A stretch of DNA of 64,000 nucleotides from Heterostelium album PN500 (Eukaryota; Evosea; Eumycetozoa; Acytosteliales; Acytosteliaceae), in assembly GCF_000004825.1 (NCBI RefSeq), contig NW_008805075.1:125788-189787 (forward strand), read 5' to 3'. A program made the position numbers and the translations under genes. The notes under the pieces were generated by a model, which saw only the letters and a program-made list of their open reading frames with translations, was not told the origin of the DNA and ran no database searches. Within the stretch, counting starts at the first letter, position 1. Each line of letters opens with the position of its first letter. Shown in pieces: positions 10,115 through 22,274 of the stretch.

Positions 10115-11877
10115 TTATGTAATGAATCTTGTTATTTTATCATTATCTATATTTCTTTCCAATACTTTGTTGCGAATTAAATCTCTCAATTGTTCAGTTG
10201 ATTCTATGAATCCACCATTCACAGGATACTCTCGATTGTAACCAATGAAGATGCTGCTCGATCCGTTGAATCTTCGAAGTTCTACATTCCTATCTATTTG
10301 GATGATCTCAACAGAGAACGGAAGATCTTCCAACCTGTTTTCATTGAAATAAAAGCTATCTACTTTCATTATCAATCTTTTCGGTTGGTGGTGGTGTCGA
10401 CTATTGTCATTCAAAGTATCGTTGATGAGATAAGTACAATCTAGTTTGAGTTTCTTTAAGGTCGGTGGTAATGATGAATATAATAATTTACCATCTCCAG
10501 CTAGTCTAAGTGATTCCAAATTGGGTGGGAATCTGCTTATCTTTCTTTCTCCTATTACCAAAAGTATCTTAATCGATGGTAGTACATAAAAATCTAATAA
10601 CTTTGGTTTTGAGTTATCTGAACCGAAATAAATGGAAATTTTCAATGATTCCACAGTGTTTGGTATGCATTCAACTGAAAAATCATCCAATTCCACTGTG
10701 ATATCCAATAGCTTCACACCAATCGGTATGATACCAGCTTCCATACGATGTTGATAGTCAGGTAAAGTTAGGCTTATGACACTCGATGGTATACTACCAG
10801 GTTTCAATTTGAAATCTGTCATGCCACCAAAGTCAAGACTGGTGATTGTCGATGGAATGACACCAGGTTCAATATAACCATCATCTAGAATCATGCAGCT
10901 AAATGTAAGGTTGGTGACCGATGGTGGAAGTGAATCGATCCATTCTAAACTACATCCATCTATTGTTGTCAGACTTTGGAATTGAGAGAGCATCGATAGG
11001 TTCTCAGTTTGACCAGCAAAATCATAATCTAAATGAAGCGTTTCAAGTGATCTAGGTAGGTGTCCGACATCAATAATATAGTCATCGGGTTTATGGAATG
11101 TACCAATATTCAATAATTTCAGATTATGTGGTAGACAGTGTTCCGCCAATGTATTACGATATAGAGATAGATAGAGTGATTCCAATGACTGAGGGAACAA
11201 TCCAGGAATAAAATCTTGCTCTTCACGATCGACTGTCATAGTTCTAATACTATTTGGCAGCACATTCGCATTGAAAGTATTATAGATAGATATCTTTTCA
11301 AGAGTGTTTGGAAGTGAACCTGCTAATATCTTCAAGTTTTCAGAGAAGCATTTTAGTTCAATTATACTACTATCTGAAATATTAAATTTGTAATTGTCTA
11401 GCCAAATTAATCTGATATAAACACTCTTTACATTCAAAAGTATTTTCTCTGAAAGATTATCTGTATTCTTCATTTGAGAAACTGTTTGTATCAAGATATT
11501 CTTTAGGTTAATCAAAGCTATCTATAGATTATTAATATTATTAACATACTATCTATTATATAATCATAGAATTTGGTAGTTGACTTGTCAAGAGCTTTAC
11601 TATGATCACAAATCATTAGATTACATGATTGAATATCTGATATTTGTTGAAATTGTAATTGATAGGATCTAAGTGTTACATGATTACTTCTGTTGTAAAT
11701 CAATTGTGATTGAGCGTGTGTAAGACCGTTGAATATCAAATATCTATCTCTATTATTATATAACTTTTTACTTGTTAAACTAAAACATATTGAATCTAAA
11801 ACTGTCAGTTCTTTGAAACTTAATATCTTAGATATCAATAGATATGGTAAATCTTGAATGCTATTATTTATGTTCAT
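10115..11877 (-). CDS. F-box/FNIP-repeat protein, copy C
   Basis: Two exons, 11550-11877 and 10115-11481, with a 68-base intron in the same place and phase as copy A; 564 residues. The N-terminal F-box-like segment (IQDLPYLLISKILSF) is nearly identical to copy A. The repeat region is a diverged FNIP array (LFPQSLESLYL, IPSSVISLTL, PPTLKKLKL). The conserved SQMKNTDNLSEK junction peptide just after the intron confirms the acceptor, since the same residues precede it in copy A. Presumed SCF substrate adaptor; no substrate can be named. Confidence 0.85.
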
Positions 11878-11999
11878 CTATTAATATTTCTTAATGTGGT
11901 AATCGAATGCAAACATTTGAATAAAAATAAAATAATAAAAAAAATGATCGTGTGATCACATGACTAAATAAATCATTTAATAGAAATCTTTTTATTTTT

Positions 12000-13290
12000 T
12001 ATTTAAGGAATGATTGTTGGTATTAAATCATTATTAATATTTCTTTTCAAACTATCGAATGAAGTAAATCTCTTAATTTTTCAGTCGATTCTATGAAACA
12101 GGATACTCTCGATTGTAACCAACGAAAATACCTGATCGATTATATCTTTGAAGTTCTACAATCCCAAAGATTTTGATGATTTCAACAGAGACTAGAATAT
12201 CCTCCAATCTGTTGTATTCGAAATAATTGATATCTACTTTCATTATCAATCTATTCAGGTGGTTGTGCTGTCTGTTGTCATTCAAAGTATCATTGATGAG
12301 AGCAGTGATAATTAGTGTCAGCTTCGTTAAGGTTGGTGGTATTGATAAATATAATTCACCTTCTCCAATCAGTTTAAGTGATTCCAAACTCGGTGGTAAT
12401 CCAGTTATCTATATCTCTTAGCCCGAAAGTTACTTGATCGACGGTAGTCCACTAAGATCTAAAAAACTGAAGACTTTGGTAACCTGATAAAAAATTGGAA
12501 ATTTCTAATGATTCCACAGTGTTTGGTATGCACTCCACTGGAAAAGTAGTGGATCTCAAAAAGATATCGATTTTCTTCACACCAATCGGGATGACACCAG
12601 TACTTATAGCCAAGAATAGTTGGTTTTCTGACACTCGATCGTATACTACCAGGTTGTAATTTAGATCTCCCATGTCAGTAAAGCTCAGCTTGGTGATTGT
12701 CGATGGAATGGCACCTGGTTCAATACTATTAATATCTTGAAAGCAGTCGGAAAATTTGAGGCTGGTGACAGATGGTGGAAGTGAAGCGATCCACTCGAAT
12801 GTGCATCCATTGATTGTCGTCAGTCTTTGAAATTGGGAGATAGCAGATATGTTCTCAATTCAACCAACATAATCATACTCGAATTCAAGGGTTTCCAATG
12901 ATGGAGGTGGGCGTGAAATATCGATAGTGGAATAGGAATTGTATGAAGTTAGTTGCAGTGATTTCAGATTTGGTGGTAGACAGTGTTCCACCATTGGATT
13001 AAGATGCATAACTAGTTCGAGTGATTCCAATGACTGAGGGAACAATCCAGTTGTAAATCGAGGAATAAATTGCTGTTCATCTCAATTGAAGTACATAGTT
13101 CTGCTTTGTAGGACATAGTCTTTGAGACGATTGTAGATAGTTATCTTTTCAAGAGTGTTTGGAAGTGATCCTAGCAATATCTTTAGACTGTTGTCAGTGG
13201 CGATAAAGAGTTCTCTTATACTACTATCGGAAATATTAAATATACAATTGTCATTCCAATTTAATCTTGAATGTTATTGTTTATGTTCAT
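12000..13290 (-). pseudogene. F-box/FNIP-repeat pseudogene, copy D
   Basis: A start codon and the first seven or eight F-box codons (13290 downward) join directly to the FNIP segment at about 13263, so most of the F-box exon and the intron are deleted. Downstream the repeats are split among three frames with several stops (pieces near 12860-13045, 12452-12673 and 12091-12387). The conserved C-terminal motif has lost the codons between the tyrosine block and the ESTEQ block. It is clearly decayed; the closest relative by wording of the repeats is copy E. Confidence 0.85.
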
Positions 13291-13609
13291 CTATAAATTT
13301 CTATAATTTACGAAAAAATATAAATAAATAATAAAAATGATCATATGACAAGTAGATCATAATTATTTGATTGTCTTTAACCCAAAATTTAACTTTTTTT
13401 TGTCATATCATTATGATAATAAATAAACACACTATACACTAAAAAAAATTAAACAGGAGTGTGTTTATTTTTTATCATAATCATATGATAATAAAAAATT
13501 GGTTACCTTTCCTTAAGTGTTCAACTAATATAGCGACCTTATTTAACTTTATAAGATTTTCTATTAAATTAATTGTTTTATTATTAGAATTTATTATTAA
13601 TTTATTTAT
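13291..13609. other. Intergenic with an imperfect hairpin
   Basis: No gene. Positions 13410-13432 and 13459-13481 form an inverted repeat of 23 bases with about two mismatches (arm core AAATAAACACAC), separated by 26 bases. It could be a small foldback element or terminator-like structure downstream of copy E. Confidence 0.45.
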
Positions 13610-15364
13610 TTATGTAATGAAACTTGATATTAAATGATTATTTATATTTCTTTCCAATACTTTATAGTAAAGTAAATCTCTCAATTGTTCAGTTGATTCT
13701 ATGAATCCACCATTCACAGGATACTCTCGATTGTGACCAATGAATAGACATGAACTATTACATCTTCGAAATTCTGCATTAGAGATTTTGACGATTTCAA
13801 CAGAGATTGGAAGATCTTCCAACCTGTTTTCGTTGAAATAAAAGCTATCTACTTTCATTATCAATCTTTTCGGTTGGTGGTGTGCACCGACATTCCATGA
13901 ATCGATGATGAGTTTAGTGTAAATGAGTGTTAGTTCCTTTAAGGTCGATGGTAATGATGAATATAATAATTCAGCATCTCCAGAGAGTTTAAACTTAAGT
14001 GATTCCAAATTCGGTGGAAATTTGCTTATCTTGGTATTTCTTATTCCCAAAGAAAGTTTCTTGATCGATGGTAGTGAATGAAGATCTACAGACTTAAATC
14101 GATGGCAATTTAAAAATATGGTAATTTTGAGTGATTCCACAGTGCTTGGTATACATTCAACTGTGAAAATAGCAGATCTCAAAAGGATATAGAATTCTTT
14201 CACACCAATCGGGATGACACCAGCTTCCAGATCGTATTTATAGCCCAGAATAGTTAGTTTTCTGACACTCGATGGTATACTCCCGGATTGTAATTTTACT
14301 TTTCCAATGTCTGCAAAGTAGAGGTTGGTGATTGTCGATGGAATGACACCGGGTTCAATATTATTAGTATCTTGAAAGCAAGCGGAAAATTTGAGGCTGG
14401 TGACAGATGGTGGAAGTGAAGCGACCCACTCTAAACGGCATCCTTCTATTGTTGTCAGTCTTTGAAATTGGGAGATAGCAGATATGTTCTCAATTCGACC
14501 AAAATAACCATACTCGAATACCAGAGTTTGAAGTGATGTAGGTAGGTTTCCAATATTAACAATTGAAGTGGGATTGTACGAACTTAGATGGAGGGATTTC
14601 AGATTTGGTAGAGAGTTTTCAACCAATGGATGAAGATGCATAGCTAGTTCGAGTGATTCCAATGACTGAGGGAACAATCCTGAAATAAATTGCTGATTTC
14701 GACAATCGAATTTCATAGTTCTAACACTATTAGGCAACACATAGTCATTGAGACGATTATAGATAGTTATCTTTTCAAGAGTGTTTGGAAGTGAACCTGA
14801 TATTATCTTTAGCTTGTTGCCAGTGACGATAAAGAGTTCACTTATACTACTATCTGAAATATTAAATATACAATCGTCACTCCAATTTAATACGTGAATA
14901 CACTTTACATTCAAAGGTATTTTCTCTGAAAGATTATCTGTATTCTTCATGTTGGTAACTTTTTAAAATGATAAAAGTTTTTAGTTTGATAAAAGTTAAA
15001 TATTTTGAAATATTAATATTATTAACATACTATCTATTGTATAATCATATAAATTTGTATATTCTTTCTTAAGGGAGGTTTGATGATCACAAATCAATAG
15101 TTTACAAGATTGAATATCCGATATTTGTTGAAATTGTTTGGTGTATGATCTAAGTGTTACATGATTACTTCTGTTGTAAATCAATTGTGCTTTAGCATGT
15201 GTAAGTTGATGATCATTGAATATCAAATATTTATCTCTATTATTATATAACTTTTTAGATGTTAAACTAAAACATATTGAATCTAAAACTGTCAGTTCTT
15301 TGAAACTTAATATTTTAGATATCAATAGATATGGTAAATCTTGAATATTATTATTTATGTTCAT
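13610..15364 (-). CDS. F-box/FNIP-repeat protein, copy E
   Basis: Two exons, 15031-15364 and 13610-14958, with a 72-base intron; 560 residues. The acceptor is followed by TTACCAACATG rather than the TTTCTCAAATG of copies A-C, but the phase is kept. The F-box exon has a two-residue insertion (FNDHQLTHAKAQL), which copy B shares at DNA level. FNIP repeats are diverged (SLPNTLEKITIYN, LPNSVRTMKF, PPSVTSLKF) and the C-terminal PVNGGFIESTEQ motif is intact. This is the first gene of the minus-strand array and lies head to head with the plus-strand relative at 15716. Confidence 0.85.
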
Positions 15365-15715
15365 CTAATCAGACAATATCAATTAATTGGTCAGTGTCAG
15401 TAATGCATGCGAGATGTAATAATGGTTTGTTAAGTAAGTTATGATGTGATTAGGTGAGTAAAAATCTGAATAAACAAAATGAAAAATTTAAGAAAAAATA
15501 GAAAAAAAAAAGATGTCAAAACAAAACTGGCTCTTGCTTCATAAATCGATTAAAATAAAAAAAAACCACTCTGATCACATTAAGCCCTTTAATTTTTAAT
15601 TTTTATATTTTTTTTAAAATTAATGCGCAGGCGAAAGTTGTTGGGAGCCAGTTTTGTTTTGTGATCAGACAATCTCTCTTTTAAAATTGGTCGACTATGA
15701 TCTTTTCAAATAATA
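15365..15715. promoter_or_regulatory. Divergent intergenic region with a 17-bp perfect inverted repeat
   Basis: Shared upstream region of copy E (minus) and the diverged F-box gene (plus). It contains CAAAACAAAACTGGCTC at 15517-15533 and its exact reverse complement at 15645-15661. A short CAGACAAT sequence appears close to both ends of the interval. The arms could be ends of a tiny foldback element or a long hairpin; a promoter must lie here for both genes. Confidence 0.45.
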
Positions 15716-17428
15716 ATGAACAATCAACCAAATATAATAGTGAATCTATCACATTTAATATTAAATAAAATAATAAGTCATTTGGATGACAACGTTGATA
15801 TCATTTGTTTCAGTTTAGTTTGTAAAAGATGGTACGATGAGAGAGATAAATATTTAATATTCAACATCGATCGTATCGACCTATTTGCTCTTAATACTTT
15901 TGATATTAAACAAAATAATGAACATTTTAAACTACCGTCATATCACAATAACTTTTTGAAATCGATTCAATCAAAGACAAATTGTAAACTGGCTATTGGT
16001 GATTTCGTAAGTGATAGCTATGATTATCATTGTGGTATGATATTTTCAATTAAATATATAAAGATAATCGATTATCTCATCTAATCATTTTTACCTTTTC
16101 CAAATAAAAAAGATGATGCTACAAGTTTAAATAGTATACCCAGTAATGTTTCAACTATTTATATTTCCTCTAGATATTCATATCATCATGATAACTTGGA
16201 GTATCTCCACAAACTAATATCAGAGTCACATTCGGTAACAACGTTCGATGGATGTAGCACTTTGAAATATGGATTATCGAATTCAATGAAAACTCTTCGA
16301 TTCGATCACACTTTCGATGAGCCACTTGTGAAAGGATCTCTACCCGCTTCTTTGGAAGAGTTGGATTTCGAAGAGGATTTCAATCTAGAGATTCCACCGG
16401 GTGTTCTTCCAGATGGTTTGCGCAAACTTACTCTGAACAACTATCAATTCGAACTTCAACCAGGTGTACTCCCATCATCTCTCACCTATTTGAATCTTAC
16501 AAGTTTTAATGATCCGTTCAATGAAGATTTACAAAGCTATTGTTCAAATGAATCTACAACTGGTGAAAATAGTTTATTAGAGAAATCGTGTGTGCCAATT
16601 TCATGGTTACAGGAAATACAATCACTTCGCAATCTTAAAACACTTTACATTTATCTTCCTCATCGAGTTGGAGGAGAAGTCACCATATTCAATCTCAAAT
16701 ACCTCCCTCCAAATTTAGAGACACTTGATATCACCTTACTTAGACAAGAGTGCTTCTTGAGAGGAACAATGCCAACATCTCTGAAAAGAATCTATATTCA
16801 GGACTGTCATTTTAAGTTCAACGAAATATTCCCAGAAACATTGAAATATCACCTTGATGTGCTCGAATATGAAAATAACATTACACTTCCAATTCCTTCA
16901 AATATAAAAATCGATACATTGGCAATTCGTGGAACATTAAAAGAATCAACTATATCTCTGCCATCTGGCGTTAGATCAATCAGCTTCTTAACGGCTCCAT
17001 TTGATCCAATTACAAATCTATTTGACTTTGGTGAAAAGTCTGCTACCGATCAATCATGTTCTCTAAGAGATCTGCGTCTGCCAACCTTCAGAACCAAACC
17101 ACCTCCCAATACAGTTATACTTCCAAGCTCCATTGAATCTCTGGATCTTGGCTGGAATAATCCCAATGAAACATTTCATTTGATACCACCAACACTCAAA
17201 ACTCTAGTCCTCGAAAAAACATCGAAAATCAACATCACCATTCCGGATACCATCAAATCAATCACCAATATCACTCTTAAATTCGAGTTATTTTACACAC
17301 AATCTATTAGAAAGTTAGATGAAAATTATTATTTAATATTTGGTGAATGCTCAGGAGTTTCCGGAAGAGTAATTGCTAAAATATTTCATCACTCCAAGCT
17401 AGAACTAATTTTAAATAATGTACAATAA
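15716..17428 (+). CDS. Diverged F-box/FNIP-repeat protein, copy F
   Basis: Two exons, 15716-16034 and 16113-17428, with a 78-base intron (donor GTATGA, acceptor AAAAAG, phase 1); 544 residues. Exon 1 is an F-box-like segment (NLSHLILNKIISHL, then ICFSLVCKRWYDERDKYL). Exon 2 has FNIP-type repeats (LPASLEELDF, LPSSLTYLNL, MPTSLKRIYI). The intron is at the same place as in the minus-strand copies, so the genes share ancestry, but sequence identity is far lower and the PVNGGF C-terminus is absent. It is therefore the oldest member here, on the opposite strand from the recent tandem array. Confidence 0.8.
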
Positions 17429-17480
17429 ATTAAAAGGAAGATAGATGTCCTAAAGAAACTGTAAACATTTATTTAATTAA

Positions 17481-18801
17481 TTAATCATCATCCATTTGTT
17501 TTTGCTTTGTTAAATGGGTGGAGAGTAATGAATTCATTACTGATAAAGCACAAGAGGAGTGAGACGGAGCACTCGAAGGTGATATAATCAGAGATTGTGA
17601 AAGTTGTTGTAGTAATTGGTCATATGACTTGCCAATAAAGTGAATTCCTCTTGAGAATGCAATATCCTGAAGATCTTCAATCGAAAGATTCTGTATACCC
17701 TCTCTTAAAATCACTTTGTTATCATGAATAATCTCTTTCTCCCATTGTATAATGTTTTCTATAATATTATCTGTTGAAGTCATAGTAAAGCTAAATCCAA
17801 TACATCTATTGTTTTTTAGTATAGTTAAAAGTAATTAATTAATACATGATGTTCACTTGATGATGTAAATCATAATGCAAAACTTACTTGTATAGTAAAA
17901 CTAAATCACCTCTATTCAAATTTGAAAGAGTGATCTTTTGGTTTGGAAGGATATCGTCACGTGACTTTAGTCTTTCATATAATGAATTTGCATGTTTAGT
18001 TCTCTTTTTCAATTTGTTCAAATATCTTTTCACCTAATTTAATTGAATCAATGTTATTTGTTTTGTCCATTTCCAATAGATTAATACAGAATTTAAACTT
18101 ACTATCATTTCTCTTGTTGAAAAAGTACTTGGTAATATTGCTGAGAGATATTTAATGTAGATAGGCAATCCAAATGTTGAAAATGGAACACAAAGGTAAA
18201 CGAATAGTGGTACAAAATATAATGAATCTTTCTCTATTTTGATGAAAAATAATAATCAATATAACGTCAACTATAGCTATATATAAAATAATTTACGAAA
18301 CATACTGAAATTATTCATCGATATAATTTCTTGTCTTGAAAGTGGTGTTCCCATCATCTGTTTAGGTCTGATTATGTCCTTGTAGAACTTCCAGTTGGTA
18401 TAGTATGCAATAACTCCATGTTTAACCTGTTGATTCAATTCATCTGCAAACTTTCTAATATGACCATATATATTTAAAATGAAAAGTTTGAAGCCACTAT
18501 GATTGTTGTTGTTATTTTCTGGTGTAGTAGTTGAACTTGAAGTCGGTGATGGAGTAGTTGTATTTGTTTTACTATTACTATTATTATTATTACTATTGCT
18601 ATTGTTTTCACTTGACAAAGTCGAATATGATGATATTATATCTTCAAATTGAGTGTGTTGTGACGGCTGTCTTTGATTCTGAAATAAAAGAGTTGAATTG
18701 TTTGCATTGGTAGTGGTGGTGGTTGAACTCCACGAAAACTTATGCAGAACTCTGTCTCTTTTCGAAACAATAGATAATCTAAGAGTTCTAAGTGATTGCA
18801 T
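17481..18801 (-). CDS. LETM1-domain mitochondrial inner-membrane protein
   Basis: Four exons, 18306-18801, 18103-18233, 17888-18033 and 17481-17805, with clean phases; 365 residues. The N-terminus is rich in Arg, Ser and Leu without acids, like a mitochondrial presequence, followed by Ser/Asn/Thr low-complexity sequence. The LETM1 core starts near residue 110 (FKLFILNIYGHIRKF, NWKFYKDI). A membrane segment follows (YFVPLFVYLCVPFSTFGLP) and then LPSTFSTRE, all matching the LETM1 signature. The C-terminal half has the ribosome-binding-like helices (LSIEDLQDIAFSRGI). LETM1 proteins act in mitochondrial K+/H+ or Ca2+ exchange and translation. The length is nearer the short LETMD1 type than full LETM1. 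It ends 52 bases from the convergent copy F. Confidence 0.8.
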
Positions 18802-19315
18802 TATTAAGATGTCTAGTAACTATAACTATTTAAATAATAGAGAATCTTTAAAAGATATTTAAAACAAATACAACTCTTTTGGCAATCACTTATACGAAAC
18901 ACTGATCAACAAATCAAAAAAAAAACAAAAATTAATAAATGATCAGTTAAAAATAAAAGGCGAGAGAAATTTACATAAAAAGATTTATTTGATCAAAAAA
19001 AAAAAATTAGGGCGAAAGTTTTACCAAATAGACCAAATATGATGATTTGTGTGTGGTTAAAATATCATTTTAAATAATTAAGTTCCAATTAATTATTTAT
19101 ATATCTAACATCTTCTATAAATAAATATTTGTCAACGAGATGAGATCATTAGGTTATTTATGAGCTTTTAAGAAATACATTAAACAAACACGTTTGATAA
19201 TAAAATTTTTATTTACATTGATAAATGGATATTGTACAGAAACTTAACTGTGGAAGTTAATTTTAAATTAATTCGAAATATAGGATGATTTGTTAAGTTT
19301 GGTAATACAAAACTA
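18802..19315. other. Intergenic, no gene seen
   Basis: AT-rich upstream region of the LETM1-type gene and 3' flank of the Sec7 gene, with several poly-A runs. No RNA gene or repeat was recognised. Confidence 0.4.
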
Positions 19316-21920
19316 TTAGTTGGTTGTGTGTGTTGATGAATTTGATGCTACGTCGTCGGCAACTATCAAATCTGGTGATTGGGTGACTGACAAGCTGACA
19401 ACTATCTTGTGTTCGGCGGTGTTTTTCAAGAGTGGGAGTGTCGCCAATCCCACGTTGATACCTTCAACGCACAGCTGTTTGTATTGAACTTTGCCTTTTC
19501 CGAGTATGACACCGAGTGAATCTAAAATCTCTGGCCATACCATTGTGAACATGCTTTTGATGTGCTGCGCAAATTCACTACGATGAAATATCTCTGTACT
19601 ATTTACATTGTTATTGTTACTGTCTTCTGGGTCGCCTTGATCGTAGATGCTATTCGCTCTTCTTCTTGTGCTCAATATCGATTCTTCACCGTCTTTATTC
19701 AATGACAACGGTTGACTTGATATTCTGGCATAGATATCCTCGAGGTATTGTTTGTTGAAACTATTTGTACTCTCTTTTGGTCTGGCTCTATTGTAATTAT
19801 CTATCCACTCTTTCTTTGTGATATGATTCTTTATGGAAGCTGTATGAAGATCGGTCGATAACATAATAATTGAGTATGACAATACAAATACATCTGTATC
19901 CGACAATCCTTTAGCATTTAACCTCTCACTATTATTATTATAGAATCTCTTTGAAAATGATTCAATAATACGTTCAACCTAAATAACATTTAAAGATTGT
20001 TAATTAAACTTACTCAAGTTTTCTAAAATTATTATTTTATATATACTCTTTGTGATTCACCAGAAAGTCTAAAATGATTTAAGAAATGTCGAATGGCAGT
20101 ATCGACTTCATATCCAGAGAAATCGAATAGGTCTGTGTATCGCTCTAGAATTTGAGTGTTCTTGGGTTCAGATATATAAGCGCCAATACTAACTTTATCT
20201 AGCTTCTCGGTGTTTTTGAGGAATAATGCCATTCTTATGGGATCGGAAACGTTGATAAAATTCAACTCCTGTAGTATTTTCAAACTGCCTTTAATATCCT
20301 TTTCAAACTTTGAAATGGCATCTCTGATCTCCAGCTTGTGAAATTTGTTTCTCTGAAACTGATTGTCTTCTCCTCCCAACCTGTCTTTATTGGTATTCAC
20401 CTCACCCGATACACTCTTTAATAGTTGAACTATGAATTCCAATGATAAATCCATCACCTTAATCTCATCCAAATTCTTATAACTCTGTATATCTTTCTTT
20501 GAAATCTTACAGATAGATTCAACTAATCTATATTTTTTTTTATTAATAATTAATTATTAACTATAACAATTTTATAATGCTACAGACCTTTGAAATATAT
20601 CTTTATAATGTATATTACAATCGTAATTGATATAAATATCCGATATAATATCAGGATATTCGCACAACTTGATGAGAAATTCCAATATAAGTATTTGATG
20701 TGTATGTGGGTTTGATTTACTATTGGAATGTCTCTCCAGATACGGCAAAATAACATCTGAGAAGTAATCACCAATCTCACTCTTGAGATGCTCTCTGTTG
20801 TGAACAATCAAGTTTAAAAATAGATTCAGTGAATGTTCGAAAATGACGACATTCGAAGAGAATCCAGTTTCAATGATGAGTGGCCAGCTGTAATTGAGTG
20901 CTCCCTCATTCAACTGTGAAAACTCTTTCATTCTTCCACCAAACTCTCTAATTATAAAAGCAATCAATTCCAAAGGATACACTTTTGTTCTAAACTCTAA
21001 AGATGTTTTTGAATTGATATCTGAAGGTACACTTTTAGTTTTGAAAATGAAAACAAATTAATTAATATTGATTCTTTCATAATATGTAATCAAACTTACT
21101 CTTTTAAATAGGTATGTGATTTCATACTGAGATATTTGAATATGAAAATTGAATCTGAAATTGGAATTTGATGATCCGTCAGAATTAAATGGTTTTTATA
21201 GAGTGAATGAAACCAAGATTGAGGTTCAAAGTTCTCAAACAATGAGCCGAGTATCTTTTTGATAGAGTCTCTGATGTGATTGAGAAAATCTGAAGTAAAC
21301 TTCAAATGTTCGTAGATATAGAAGAGGATTTGAACTTCCAACAAGACACTGTGGTTCTTAAACTGAGAAGTAGCAAAAACCATCTTTGAAATCTTGGTAA
21401 GTACATCCTCGTCTATATGCAAAATATTTCTAAGAGTCGTCTCCAAGAAATAATCTACCAATGCCTTATTGTTTTCTACCATTGATGAAACAATACATTT
21501 TTCATCAATCAGCAACTATACGTTTAATATGAAATCCAATTATAAAATCAAAACAAAAGTTAGTTAGATTTTAAATCATTATTAATTCTTTTCTTATAAC
21601 CAAAAAAAAAAAACACTTACAATAATCAAATCTAAAGTTGATAATATACATTTAGGTCCAACAGTAAAAGAAACCTCATAGATATTCGATAGATGTCTAA
21701 TTATCTTTTGCCATTGTGAATTGGATGTTTGTGAATCGGCGTTGATCTTGGCAGACATATTAGGATTGGTTTGAATGATATCCAAAATCTTGGAGACTTC
21801 ATCCTTTATCAATTTATTTCCTTTCTCTGAAACCGTTCCAAGACCATCACACAACAGAGTAACTCTTAAATCTTGTCTGCGAAATGAGTGTTTAAACCGT
21901 GATGTCGATGATGACTCCAT
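19316..21920 (-). CDS. Sec7-domain Arf guanine-nucleotide exchange factor
   Basis: Five exons, 21621-21920, 21100-21515, 20588-21031, 20047-20527 and 19316-19978; 767 residues. Residues 1 to about 230 look like a helical DCB-type dimerisation region. A HUS-box motif (INYDCN, then IFQRLVESICK) lies near residue 370 and spans the third intron, which has an unusual GTCTGT donor. The Sec7 domain runs from about 450 to 640, with motif 1 FRLSGESQR (glutamic-finger Glu at about 544) and motif 2 SYSIIMLSTDLH. The catalytic Glu is present, so exchange on Arf is expected, at Golgi or endosomal membranes. The DCB-HUS-Sec7 order is that of the BIG/GBF group. The protein stops about 130 residues after Sec7, without the long HDS region of BIG/GBF proteins. 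Confidence 0.8.
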
Positions 21921-22274
21921 TTTATTTATTTTAACTAATAAATAAATAAATAATTATGTACAAATATATAAATCAATTTAAATGTTACAAAAAAAATAAT
22001 ACTAGAAATTATAAAAAAATTCTTAAAACTGATTTTAGTGATCCATTTTAAACAGTTAAAATTGGTCCATCTTTTTTTTTTTTTTTACGAATCTCAAGAG
22101 GTGCTTTAAAAAAAAACAAAAAACCAAACCTTTTGGAGGCAAAACAAAAAATGAAACCTTTTTTTGTGCATTTTGCACACCATTTGATGATCAAAAGTTT
22201 GGTTCAAAAAAAAACATAAAAATCAAGATGTGTGGTAAAAAAAAAAAACTTTAAAATAATATTTCTTTTCTAAT
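21921..22274. other. Intergenic, no gene seen
   Basis: Poly-A/T-rich spacer between the karyopherin 3' end and the Sec7 gene start, both on the minus strand. Contains long T runs; no coding signal. Confidence 0.4.
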
